From assembly GCA_029204225.1 (NCBI GenBank), contig CM055092.1, positions 21,417,669 to 21,481,668 of the forward strand: a stretch of DNA of 64,000 nt, written 5' to 3'. Of this stretch, positions 1 to 11,204 are shown piece by piece; the stretch's first letter is position 1; every line of letters starts with the position of its first letter. The notes below the pieces were generated by a model. It made no database searches, was not told the DNA's origin, and saw only the letters and a program-made list of their open reading frames with translations. A program made the translations under genes and the position numbers. The stretch comes from Diphasiastrum complanatum. Its lineage: Eukaryota > Streptophyta > Lycopodiopsida > Lycopodiales > Lycopodiaceae.

Positions 1-171
1 AGTAGCAACAATCATATTGAGAGGATTAGAAGACTGTTCACATGAATTTTTTCATTGTTAACATTCAGAGTGTCTTACGAAGTCTAATCAAAAGAACTCA
101 AGACTGTTCGTTCATTTTGATCATAGTGACCAAAACAAGCAAGTAAATCATGAGAGAATTATTTTATTAGA

Positions 172-202
<31 letters not shown>

Positions 203-1061
203 GTTATCCCGCAAACCATCCCACAAAACAAGATAACCACACTAGTTGATGCAGGTATGCCTAGTGTGGTTATACCTGCTACACACCTGAAACAACATAG
301 AATGCTGAAATAAGTGTGAATTTCACACTCGTGGAGTTCCCACTATGTGTGATTTAGATCTCCTAAGATGTGTGAATGCACAATGATCAATATTAGATTG
401 AGATTCAAGATCTATCTTACTCTCATTGGCAAAAACACACTACTACATGCATTAACTAGCTTCCAAAGTACATACACACGTGTGGGAAGTGTTCCAAAAT
501 AAAAACTAAGTACAAAAATAGCCAACTCTCGGATAGAAATAGAATCCAACCAATAGCTCTCAAGTAGAGAAAGAAAGCAATAAAAGACGTAGTTCCAAAA
601 TCAAGATTGATCTCCAAATTACTTAGCACCAAATGAGAAGTACAATGATACTAGTAGATTCACGAGCTAATCCTAAATCAAACATGATTGGACCTCATAT
701 TTACAACCTCTTAATCCTATTGGACCATTGATGCATCCACCTCTTGATTCCATTGGATCATTCTCAAGTATAACTCAAATCCTATTGGACCATTGATGCT
801 TCCACTTCTAAATTCTATTGGACCTCACAAACTTTGACTTGTCACTCATCAAACTAAATCAAAACACTTGTCAGCAATCTATTTAGCTCGAGTTTCACCT
901 CCTACACTACTTTGGCTCAATAGAGGCATTACATGTGGATTTGACCAATTTGCCATCTATGCCAATTTTAATCCTATCAATGTTTCACACCAAGATGCTT
1001 GACATAGAAAAATGTAAGACCCCTACGACTAACATAGATAACATTTTTTGCATTTTTCACA
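1..1061 (-). repeat. Probable copia 3' LTR remnant with TG tract and hairpin
   Basis: On the minus strand an LTR-like edge (TGTGAAAAATGC) starts at 1061, directly after a purine-rich tract (about 1062-1076) that follows the RNase H remnant at 1077-1388, which is the usual 3' end order of a copia element. The far edge is not seen and may lie outside the window. Inside are a TG tract (172-204), a perfect 13-bp inverted repeat (233-245 with 261-273, 15-base loop), and two imperfect copies of a CCTATTGGACCATTGATGC unit between about 715 and 820. No gene is visible. Confidence 0.45.
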
Positions 1062-1076
1062 CTCCTAAAAATTTAT

Positions 1077-1388
1077 CTATTGAAGATTAAGCATTGATCT
1101 TGATATTACTCCAAGATTAGATCTATGCTTGATGAAGGCACTCTTGCTCAAAGGCTTGGTGAGCAGGTCAGCAATACAAGAGGATGTGTTGACATGCTCC
1201 AAATAGATTTCTCCTCCAATAAGCTTTTCTCTCACAAAGTGGTGTGCCACTTCTATGTGCATGCTCCTTGCATGAAATATGAAATTATTGGCAAGAGCTT
1301 GGCCCGAGATATTGTCACATTTGATCATTGGTAGATCATCCTCCTTGATGCACTTTAGCTCCAATAACAATCTCTTGATCCAAAGCAC
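1077..1388 (-). pseudogene. Ty1/copia RNase H C-terminal remnant
   Basis: About 100 codons are open on the minus strand. They contain the end of copia RNase H: LWIKRLLLEL, a degraded copy of CDN.SA..LA.NPIFHARSKHIE (here IKCDNISGQALANNFIFHARSMHIE in register), HHFVREK and ADLLTKPLSK. The upstream gag, protease, integrase and RT are absent, so this is the 3' tail of an element whose LTR lies at lower coordinates. It cannot act alone. Its relatives in this window (family ends at 15.3, 34.6, 47.0 and 61.2 kb) share the same motif order. Confidence 0.85.
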
Positions 1389-1589
1389 TTATTCAACCAA
1401 TCCAAAGAAATATCAAATTGGCTGACTCAACATGAAGAAAGCCTATTTGTGAATTGCAGGACGTGACTCTATACATACAAGCTAAGCCTTTTACAATGAA
1501 CTTCATTGTTATCAAACCACTTGGTTTGTCATCTTACTCTATTTTACTGAGCTGATTGAACCTGCACTTGGAAAATTTGTGCATGTTTT

Positions 1590-1892
1590 TAAGTCCCTTG
1601 GAGAGACAGAATTACCAGAATTTACCGAGTTGTTGAAAGAGTACCAAGATGTATTTGCATGGTCACTAAGGTTTGAAGGGAATACCTGCTGAATTTGGCG
1701 GGCACCGCATTGATCTTAAAGAAGATGTTGTACCGGTCCGAAAGAGACATTATCATCTCAATCCAAAGTACTCTTTGATGGTAAAAGATGAACTCAACAA
1801 GCACCTTAAGACAGGTATTATCTATCCCGTAAGTACTAAATGGGTATCTCCGATTGTTGTAGTTCCAAAGAAGAAGATTGGCAAGAGAAGAT
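1590..1892 (+). pseudogene. Ty3/gypsy reverse transcriptase N-terminal fragment
   Basis: The plus strand reads, with one frame change near 1670, through the start of a gypsy RT domain: LLKEYQDVFAWS, GIPAEFGGHRIDL, VPVRKRHYHLNPKY, VKDELNKHL, GIIYPVSTKWVSPIVVVPKKK. Similarity stops abruptly near 1892, where LTR-like DNA of a copia family begins on the other strand. The catalytic YxDD half of the domain is missing. It resembles the RT start of the gypsy element at 47.9-48.2 kb but is a different copy. Confidence 0.8.
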
Positions 1893-1929
1893 GTGTCTCT
1901 CCACAAATTACATTCTTTTACAGAGTGTC

Positions 1930-2198
1930 CAAACCCTACTTGGCCACTTGGCTTTCCCTCCAAAATGTAAACCCTACTATTTTTGGGTCTAGATTCAATG
2001 TACCCAAAGTTCAAATTTGAATCTCTCTCAAACTCGACTACCAACTTCCCCACACTTTCAAAAAGTGTTTACTGAATGTATTTTAAACTAATATAACCTC
2101 AAAAAGTTTATCTCTAAGTCTAAAATGAGTTTTGGCCTCATATTGACAAATTACTAAAATATGACTAAACTAGACTAAACTAGTTGAGATCTCTCACA
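1930..2198 (-). repeat. Degraded LTR related to the copia B-family LTR
   Basis: Read on the minus strand it begins TGTGAGAGATCTCAACTAG at 2198 and contains decayed versions of blocks found in the 650-bp LTRs at 11303-11952 and 34674-35322: the gag-distal TTGAGGCC-like block, GACTTAGAG, GTGTGGG and the TTTGGACA-type block near 1930. The end distal to 2198 is lost at the junction with the gypsy RT fragment. Confidence 0.6.
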
Positions 2199-3062
2199 AG
2201 GCTCAGCATGAAGATCCTCACTGTCATGCCTATGACTAGTCTCGGGTAGCATGTCTACACTAGAAATCAGCTGACCAACAACCCGTAAGTTAATGGTGAC
2301 TATAAGGGAATTGGGGCCCTTATGTGCACATGGTCATAATTAATGGTTGTAGGCCTAAACACATGGTGGTGGAGTTGGTATGGGTCTTTTAGTGAGTCAT
2401 TAGGGAGCTGGATGACGTGGCCTAGATAGGCTGTAGAGGTGTCCAGTGAGGTGTCACAGTGCACTACTAGTGGTGCATGGGCCTTGGAGGGTATAAGTAT
2501 ACCTATTGGGCTCTCACTAGTGTATGCTTAATTTGTGATTGGTAGCTATATGCTGCTAGTGTGATTCCTCTTTCCATGACTGTGATTGATCCAAAGCTTG
2601 GGGGCTAGATCTGTACGATCCAGGTTTGGTTGGGCTGGTTTATCCACCACTCATTCCCTTGTGTTGTTGCTTTGTTTGGCATGCTTAGATTTGTATCCTG
2701 TGTGTAGGACTTTATACTCACTGTAAGAAAGTGGAATAGGAGGTGAGTCATGGCCATGTAGAGTCTCAAGAGGAGAACTCTTCTACCTTGGTTCACACTT
2801 ATCTTAAGTAGTCCATAGAAGATGGAATAGTGATGAGAAATGGCAAGGCTCTTATTCCAACTTGTGAGGTGCTGTGAAAGAGGATCTTGCATCTCTGTCA
2901 CAATAGCCCTAGTGCTAGTCATCCTGGTGTGGATAGGACCTATGAGTTGATATGACGTAATTTTTGGTGGTCTAGACTTAAAAAAGAAGTAAACCATTAT
3001 GTGCTAAGTCATCGGCCTGTGGAGACAATTGTAAGTTGCAATGTAAATATTTGTTATAGTGA
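2199..3062. other. No gene seen
   Basis: AT-moderate sequence with short shadow reading frames only; no recognisable domain, RNA gene or clear repeat was found. Confidence 0.5.
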
Positions 3063-3148
3063 CTAAACTGAGATGGCCAAGGGGGTACTGGGTCTCACAA
3101 GAGTCTGCTGGACGGACCTCCTGAAAAGTAGAAAGGATTGACTGGTCA

Positions 3149-3290
3149 ATGTGACACATGTCATATGCTCACTGGGACACTTGGTCCAATGCATGAGTGA
3201 CACTTGTTGGTGGACGATCAATCCGGTCAACAAGACATGCGTCATAAACTCATTCGGACACTTGGTCCAATGCATGAGTGACAGTGTTAG
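3149..3290. repeat. Two-copy tandem duplication, about 80-bp unit
   Basis: A GACAC-rich unit ending in CTTGGTCCAATGCATGAGTGA occurs at about 3149-3206 and again at about 3227-3285, with the intervening bases also alike in part. Imperfect but clear by eye; no function is suggested. Confidence 0.7.
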
Positions 3291-3318
3291 ACTTTCCACC
3301 TATTTGCTTGTCTATGCA

Positions 3319-3838
3319 CTAGGTACGCAAACTTCCATTCTGAAATAGTAATCCATCTCGAATGGTGAACTGTTTTACAATCTTCTTATCTTTCTTAGTT
3401 AGTTGAGTCCCCTGTGTTTCTGACTCAACACTGTCCACATTTCTTCCGGTCTGAACAATGTTCCAAATGTGATCAAAATGGGAATCTGATTCATATTTTC
3501 CTCTCAGCGAAAGATATAGATCCATAGAAATATGGGTGAATGACAACTCGTTTAGTTCACCGATCTGACTAAGAGCATCTGCAACTTGATTATAGTTGCC
3601 TCTTATGTAATGGATTTTATGATTGAATTCTTGCATCAATTCAGCCCATCGAGCTTTTCTCCCTCGAAGATCATGTTGATTGCAAAAATACTTAAGAGAT
3701 TGGTGATTCGTATACATACAAACTTACTACTATACAAGTAGTGTCTCTAGGTTTTAAGTGCATGGACTACAACAAACAATTCCTTTTCCTGCGTAGTATA
3801 ACGCAACTGAGGACCAGTGAATTTCTTGCTCTCAAACG
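3319..3838 (-). pseudogene. Ty3/gypsy RNase H to integrase-linker remnant (copy 1)
   Basis: The minus strand shows the gypsy RNase H domain: a degraded LRYTTQEKE segment near 3800, then YTNHQSLKYF, GRKARWAELM, YIRGNYNQVADALS. It is followed by the linker that normally leads to the integrase zinc finger (TKKDKKI, FTIRDGLL). One break lies near 3720. No integrase core follows. The last segment is repeated in the neighbouring copy at 3839-4170, so this locus was locally duplicated or is two fragments side by side. Confidence 0.75.
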
Positions 3839-4170
3839 TTAGTGGCCTATCCATTTGTAATAGAACCGCTCCAACTGCAACATCACTTGCTCCGTTCTCA
3901 TGACGTAAGGTAAATCTGGATTTGCAATTTGTAACACGGGAGCAGCTTGTAATCCATCTCGAATGGCGAACTGTTCTAGAATCTTCTTATCTTTCTTAGT
4001 TAGTTGAGTCCTCTGTGTTTCTGACTCAAATCCTGTCCACATTTCTTCTGGTTCGAACAATGTTCCAAATGTGACCAAAATGGAAATCTAATTCATATTT
4101 TTCTCTCAACGAAAGATATAGATCCGTAGAAATCTGGGTGAATGACAACTCGTTCAGTTCACCGATCCGA
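3839..4170 (-). pseudogene. Ty3/gypsy RNase H/linker remnant (copy 2)
   Basis: Minus-strand reading gives a second version of the linker (TQLTKKDKKILEQFAIRDGL) preceded by the same nucleotide block as at 3420-3560, and at its 3' side an RNase H start (LPYVMRTEQV, QLERFYYKWI) not in natural order. It is therefore rearranged. It cannot encode a working enzyme. Confidence 0.65.
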
Positions 4171-4318
4171 CTCAGATGGGCGCCCTCCTACAACAGAGCA
4201 AATCTAAAAATAGGGCAACAGCGAACCAACGAAAGTAGGATAAACCTACATGGATGTGGGTGACCTAAAAGCAGCCCCAAAGAAGATAATTAATGGTGCC
4301 TTCTTGCAACCTGAAAAA
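4171..4318. other. Junction DNA, no gene seen
   Basis: Short unique stretch between gypsy and copia remnants; nothing recognised. Confidence 0.4.
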
Positions 4319-6431
4319 TCAGCAAACGATCAGCTGATTTTTGGGCTCCATGTACACTTCCTCCTCAAGATCACCATTCAAGAATGCATTTGTAATATCC
4401 ATTTGCCATAGATCCCATCCATAAAGTGTAGCAAGTGAGATGATGACACAAATGCTTACCATCTTTGCCACGGGTGCAAAGGTCTCATCATAGTCAACCC
4501 CTTGTTCTTGAGCATATCCTTTTGTCACTAACCTTGCCTTGTACTTGTTGATAGATCCATCTTGGTTTGTCTTCGCCTTGAAGATCCATTTGCATCCAAT
4601 AGCTTTCTTGTCCTTAGGTAACTCCACCAATCTCAATGTTCCATTCTTCATAAGAGCTTGATACTCAAGATCCATTGCTTGGATTCACTCCTCTTCTTTC
4701 CTTGTTTCATTTACACTTGTAGGTTCATCAAAAGAGGTTAGGAAAGCAACATAATTTCTAGAAACTACTGGCTTACCCTTTTCATCATATGTGAGCCTTG
4801 AAGGCATTTGTCTTTCCCTTGGTGTTCCCCTTGGCTTTTGACTTGATGAAGGTCCATCATCATCACCATCTAAAGTAGGATCCTTTACATCAACATCAAG
4901 AGTGTTAGATCCATCCACATCATCATCAATAGTACTTGAAAACACTTTTGTAATGTTTTCCTCATCAAAAATGACATCTCTAGCAACAATCACTTTGTTA
5001 GTAGAAGGAATGTAAACCTTGTAGGCTTTGCTCACCTCCAACAAAAATACCTTTCCTTGAAGGTGGATCCTCCTTGGTCCTATCATCAAGAATAATGTTG
5101 ACATAGCATGTGCATCCAAGGTTCTTAGAAAGTTGACACTCGGCCTCCTCTTGAATAGTATCTCAAAAGGTGTTCTTCCATCCAAAATAGCACTCGGCCA
5201 CCTATTGCACAAGAAATTGACACACAACAAAGCTTGATCCCAAAATGGTTTATCAAGATTAGCACTTAACCTCATGGCCTTAGCACTTTCACATAAAGTC
5301 CTATTCTTCCTTTCAGCCACTCCATTTTGTTGTGGGGTCCTTGGTGTTGTATACTCCCTCTTGATCCCATGCTCATCACAAAAGGCCTTGAATTTGGTAG
5401 ATATGTACTGTCACTCCTTAAGTGAAAAATTGGTTCTCCCTCGCATTCTTGAACTTAACAAAGACATCATACACTTCATCTTTGCTCTTTAGTAGATAGA
5501 TCCAACAAAATCTACTAAAATCGTCAATGAAAGTTACATACATCTTAGCTCCAATATTACTATTTGTACTAATTCTATGAATATCCTAATGTACAAGCTG
5601 AAAAGGCTTTGTAGATCTAGATGTAGTTCTAGTATAAGGTTGTCTATGTGAATTTGACAAAGCACAAGACTCACAAACATGATTGATGCCACTTAAGGAA
5701 CTTGGAAGACCTATCACAACCTTCTTTATAGACATTACCTCTAATGAGTTGAAGTTGAGGTGTCCCATCCTTTTATGCCAAACCTCTTGAATAGGTATTT
5801 GCTCTCTTGCAACACATCCAACCTGGTTAGCAATAACACAAGCATCTAGTTTGAATCTTTTCCAATCAAGACATCTTTCCTTTTGATCATACAAGCGAAC
5901 TCAACCTTGAGGCCTTTACTTAGCAATTGACTCACACAAATTCTTGGTAATAGATGGAATAGACAAGACATCCTCCAAATGAATATTCCTATTTCTAGAG
6001 ACAGAAATAGAAATTGTGCCAATTCCTTTGATTGCACACTCACCATCATTGGCCGTGTAGATCACCCTCTTGTCATCTCCATATGCCAACAAATAAGTGA
6101 AGTACTTTTTGTGAAAAGGCATGTGTGAAGTTGCTCCACTATCAATCCACCATGGATCTAGATCTCCATCATTAGCAAGCATACATGAAGACATCACAAA
6201 AGCATCATCATTTGCATCTTGAACGTCCAAACCATCCTCATCAAGAGTAAGATTACCTTGCTTATCTCCTTGGTCTCTCTTCTTCTTGTAGCACTCACTT
6301 GCAAAGTGTCGTTTGATGCCACAATAGAAGCACTTGAGTTTTAATCTATCCTTCTTAGAAGCCTTTTCTTGATCTTGCCCTTTAGACCACTTACTTTTGC
6401 TTTTGCCCTTGAATTTGCCCTTTCTGAACAT
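4319..6431 (-). pseudogene. Ty1/copia B-family gag-pol remnant (gag zinc knuckle to RT start)
   Basis: On the minus strand, from 6431 down, the order is a basic gag region (GKFKGKSKSKW), zinc knuckle CFYCGIKRHFASEC, protease WWIDSGATSHM, the integrase zinc finger (WHKRMGH, CESCAL), integrase core pieces, EERKNRTLCE-like end, and the RT start (ALMKNGTLRLVEL, GCKWIFKAK, TNAFLNGDLEEE) that stops near 4319. Several frameshifts and stops split it. Its gag edge at 6431 is joined to the spacer of the large inverted duplication, exactly as in the mirror copy at 13514. It belongs to the same family as the element at 29.3-35.3 kb. Confidence 0.9.
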
Positions 6432-6879
6432 AGAACACTATCTCAATTAATTTTGGACTTTTTTTAAAAGTTTTGGACTATTTTTGTGATGTGGCAGCTC
6501 CACCCGCCACGGTGGGTGGAGCCTCCTGGAGAAAAAAAAAAAAAACCAACTTTTATTTTCTCAAAAAAATTCATTTTTTAAAAAAATATTTATTTTTTTA
6601 TTTTTGATTTATTTTTAATATGGGAGGCTCAACCTCTCACGGCGGGTGGACACCTCCCACACACCTTTAACATATATATCGTAATATATACAACAATTTG
6701 TGTATATGCATGCATGAGGTGAGGGGATGTATGGGGGTGTGCACCTATACATCCTCTTTTGACACACTTTGTAATTGTAAGTTTCTTTTTGTATGGGGAG
6801 GGTGCATTCTCCCATATATATGTACATTTCATGTACATTGAGGGGTTGGCCTATAAAAGATTCCTCCTCCCCCATAAAA

Positions 6880-6989
<110 letters not shown>

Positions 6990-6999
6990 TGCTAAGGGG

Positions 7000-9290
7000 C
7001 AACAACCAAGGATTAAAGATTAAGGGTAAAGGGCCAAGAGCCAAAGGCTGAGGGTTAAGGTCCAAGGGAGAAGGGTTCAGGGCCAAAATAGCAATGGCTA
7101 AGGGCTAAGGGCCAAGTGCTAAGGGTAAGGGACAAGGACCAAGGGCTAAGGGACAAAAGTTAAGAGTTCAGAGCCAAGGGCCAAGGGCCAGGGGTTAGGG
7201 GCCAAGGTTAAGGCCCAAGGGCCAAGCGCTATGGGCCAATGGTGAAAGGCCAAGTGTCTAGGGCCAAGGGCCAAGGGCTAAGCATTAAGGTCCAAGAACA
7301 AAGGATTGAGGTCCAAGGACCAAGGGGTAAAGGCTAAGAGACAAGGGCTAATGACCAAGGGTTAAGGAACAAGGGCCAAGGACCAAGGGCTAGGGATGAA
7401 GGCCCATGGCGAAGGACAAATGAACAAAGGCTAAGGGCCAAGGGAGAAGGATTTAGGGTTTAGGGCTAAGGGTTAAGAATTCAGGATTTAGAGTTTAGGG
7501 TTTACGATTTAAATCAGGGGTAAGGGGCTAGGGTTTACGGTTTATTGTTTAGAATTTAGGGTTTAGGGTGTAGGGTTTAGGTTTTAAGATTTAGGATTTA
7601 GGATTTAGGATTTAGGATTAAAAATTTAGGGTTTAAGATTTAGGGCTAAGAGCCTAGGGTTTAGGGTTTAGAATTTTGGGTTTAAGGCTAAGGGCTTAGG
7701 ATTTAGGGTTTATGGCTAGGTTAGGATTTAGGGCTAAGGGCTTAGGATTTAGGGCTAAGGGCTTAGGGTTTAGGATCTAGGACTTAGGATTTAGGGTTTA
7801 GGATCTAGGATTTAGAGCCTAGGGCTTAGGGTTTAAGATTTAGAACTAAGAGCTGAGGGCTTAGGGTTTAGGATTTAGGGTTTAGGGATAAGGGCTTATG
7901 GTTTAGGGTTTATGGCTGGGTTAGGATTTAGGATTTAGGGTTTAAGGTTTAGGATTTAGGACTAAGGGCTTAGAGTTTAGAATTTAGGATTTAGGGCTAA
8001 GGGCTTAGGATTTAGAATTTAGTGTTAAGAGTTTAGGTTGAGGGTTAAGGGTTAAGGGTTTAGGATTTAGGGTTTAGGGCTAGGGGCTTTGGGTTTATGG
8101 ATAAGGGTTAAGAGTTAAGGATTTAGGATTTAGAATTTAGGGTTTCAAATATTTTAGGGCTAAGGGCTTAGGGTATAGGATTTAGTATTCAGGATTTAGG
8201 GCTTAGGGTTTAGAATTAAGGTCCAAGGGTTTAGAATTTAAGATTAAGGTCCAAGGGTTTAGGGTTTAGGTTTTAAATTTAAGAGTTTAGGATTTAGGGC
8301 TTAGGCTTTAGGCTTTAGGATTTAGGGCTAATTGCTTAGGGCTTAGGGTGTAGGATTTAGGGTTTAGTGCTAAGGGCTTAGAATTTAAGGTTTAGAATTT
8401 AGGATTTAGGGCTAGGGATTTAGAGTTTAGGGCTTATGGCTTCAGGCTTAGGGTTTGGGGCTTAGGGATTATGGCTAAGGGCCTAGGATTTAGGATTTAG
8501 GGTTGTTTAAGGTTTAGAGTTTAGGATTAAGGGCCAAGGGTTTAGGGTTTAGGGTTTAGGACTAAGGGTTAAAGACCAAGGTTAAGGACCAAGGATTAAG
8601 GGTTAATGGCCAAGAGCGAAGCACTAAGGGACAATGGTGAAAGGCCAAGGGCCCAGACAAAAGACAAAAGGCCAAGGGTTAAGGGTTAAGGGAAAAAGAT
8701 TAAAGCATCCTTAAGGATTAAAAACCAAGAGTTAAGGGTCAAGGGCCAAGATAAAGGACGAAGGGCCAAGGGCTAAGGACCAAGGGCTAAGAGCAAGAGC
8801 CAAGAGAGAGAAAGGAGATAAGGACCGAGGGGTAAGAGAGAGGGGCCACGAGTTAAGTTTCAATGGCCAAGGACCAAAGGAGAACGACTAAGGAACAAGA
8901 GCTAAGGGAGAAGGACCAAAGACTAAGGGCCAAGTGTTAAGGACCAAGGGTTAAGAGCGAAGGGCTAAGAGTTAAGGTCCAAGGGTCAAGGTCTAAGGGA
9001 TAAGGGATAAGAGCTAACGGCCAAGGGTCAAGGATAAATGGCTAAGGGCCATGGATTAAGGGACAAGGATTAAGGAGCAAGGGTTAATGGCCGAGAGTCT
9101 AAGGGTTAAGGGCCAAGAGGAAAGGGTTAAGGGCCAGGTTTAAGGGACAAGGGTTAAGGGTTAAGGGCCAAGGGCCAAGAGAGAGAGATGAGATAAGTAC
9201 TAAGGATTAAGGGCCTCAAGTTAAGTGTTAGTGGCCAAGGGCCAAGGGTTGAGGACTAAGGAACAAGAGCTAAGGGCTAATAGACAAGCA
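7000..9290 (+). repeat. Degenerate telomere-like heptamer array (G-rich strand on +)
   Basis: The array is built of seven-base units drifting around TTTAGGG. About 7440-8570 is dominated by TTTAGGG, ATTTAGG and CTTAGGG; both flanks (7000-7440 and 8570-9290) by CCAAGGG, CTAAGGG and GTTAAGG. Only short runs of perfect repeats occur. The core equals the plant telomere unit, but the degeneracy and internal position make this an interstitial or subtelomere-derived satellite rather than a working telomere. Confidence 0.9.
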
Positions 9291-11200
9291 CTGATCACTC
9301 ATTTCTCTTCTTTGATATCGGCCACCTTCCACCCACTCATTCATCTACACTACCCATGCTTACTCGAGCATCCATATACGTATTTGGTCTCACTCATAGT
9401 ATCGACAGTCCTTGGCTTCACTTTTACACTCCTTCTCTCATGATAGTCCAGTCGACACCTAGGCTGCTTTTCTCACCACCTCTCTTCACACGGCTGCATC
9501 AGTACTAACCCTCCCCACAAAACCCCATTCCAAAAAGACTCAATGCACACCTCAACTACTACACCCTCCATGGTACAATACTAAGTGTTGTTCTATTCAT
9601 CAGTAAGTAACCTATTCATGTATCCATGCCCCACGTCTGTTTCAATCTTCCCGATGCTCCTACCATCGTGTTCTCCATTGTAAGAAGCACTCCTATGATG
9701 ATTCTGAAGGGAAACGTCTTATTAGCCTTCTTTTCAGCTCTTCTTCAGGCGCTTTTTGGTGTGAGTTCATTCCTCGTTCTCCACCATCTCTCTTGGAGGA
9801 CCTTTGCATTTGGAATGATTATGCTACTAGCTTGTATACGGTCCCTACTGACTCGCCTATCTCTATATCTCCACGACCACCTAAGTTCTCCTTCTTCACA
9901 TTTGACATGGTTCATACAGCCATTAAGAAGATGAAGCCCCACAAGGCCAGAAATATTAAAGGCCTTGAATCTGAACTCCTTTCCCATGCCTTTGACTTAT
10001 TCGCCCCCACTATAGCCACCTTCTTAACTCCATAGTTGTTTTCGGTCTCCCATCATCCTGGTGCACTAACATTATCCACCCCATCCATAAGAATGGTGCC
10101 CCATGATTCCGAGTAACTACTGCGCCATTATGATTGGGCATGTCTTGGCAAAACTATATGGTACTATTCTATAGTCTGTTGTGAGCACAGAGGCGGAGAC
10201 TAGAAGACTACATGCCATGGGTCAGGCAGATTTTTGAGCCCATTATTCTACTACATATCACATCTTTACATTGCAGACCTTGATTGAGGAGCCTAAGCAC
10301 AAGAGGGAGCAGGTATACTATTGTTTTGTGGACTTCAGGAAAGCCTTTGATTCTGTTCCTCGCTTATTGCTCATCCAGAGACTTCGACACCTTGACTTCT
10401 CCACTGACATTATGTGATTGCGTTTTATGAGCATGTCTTGGAATGTTTTCGGCATAGCAATGGCATATCTGATCACATTTGGAGCACTATTGGGGTGAAG
10501 TAGGATTGCTTCCTCTCACCAGTCCTCTTTGGCTTGTATATTGATGAGTTGGAGAGAGTCATTACATAGTGTGGTGGTGCTAGTTGCAGGCTTGGGGACA
10601 TCTTGATTGCTATCCTCCTTTATGTCGATGATGTGATATTGGTCTCATTGACCAGAGAGGGTCTTCAGCGACAGTTGGATTGCTTGCATGAGTTTTGCAC
10701 CAGATGGGGCCTAGGGGTGACAATTGAGAAGACCAAGGTTATGGTCTTCAACACTTCGTGAGCATTCATGCAGCGACATGAGCTTACTTTGGGTGGATAG
10801 GTTCTAGAGGTGGTGCCTTTCTACACGTACCTGGGGATCCTTTTCTCAAGTCCTACTTTTAGCATGAGACAAGCTGCCACCACTCTATTGGGGAGCATGA
10901 GACAAGTTGCCACCACTCTATTGGGGAAGGGGCATGCCTCCCTTATTCAGCTAGAGTGATTTGGTTTTCAGAAGTCCTTCCAAGATGCTCGCAATAAGTG
11001 TCACCTCTTTGATACCATTGTCACCCCCCATGACTTTATATGCGGCAGAGGCATGGTGTACAGGTCTCCCCACCTCACACTGAGCCAGTCTTTCACGATT
11101 ACAAACTACCATGCTAGCTCGGTTGATTCGAACAAAGCCTTCTGTTCCACATGAGATTTCCTTGGCCGAGTTTGCAGTTCCACCTTTATAGATCATGGTA
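9291..11200 (+). pseudogene. LINE-type (non-LTR) reverse transcriptase pseudogene
   Basis: Broken plus-strand frames carry RT motifs in order: MKPHKARNIKGLESELL (about 9930), RKAFDSVPR (about 10340), GVKQDCFLSPVLFGLYIDELE with stops (about 10490-10550), the catalytic YVDD at 10621-10632 followed by ILVS, and FCTRWGL with a KTKVMVFNTS block near 10700-10760. Many stops and shifts show it is dead. There is no nearby LTR. A second copy at 37525-37815 has an internal deletion. In both copies the 3' side passes directly into heptamer repeats. Confidence 0.85.
10862..10929 (+). repeat. 33-bp tandem duplication inside the LINE
   Basis: The unit starting GCATGAGACAAGCTGCCACC occurs twice head to tail, differing by one base. 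It adds 11 codons and looks like a local slippage event. Confidence 0.9.
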
Positions 11201-11204
11201 GTCC

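Noticed and set aside
2605-2997. 130-codon minus-strand frame as a gene
   Set aside because: No domain, no conserved composition; likely chance.
7440-8570. A functional telomere or chromosome end
   Set aside because: Repeats are degenerate, internal, and followed by more DNA on both sides.
7000-9290. CRISPR-like or minisatellite gene array
   Set aside because: Units are seven bases without unique spacers; it is a degenerate telomere-type satellite.
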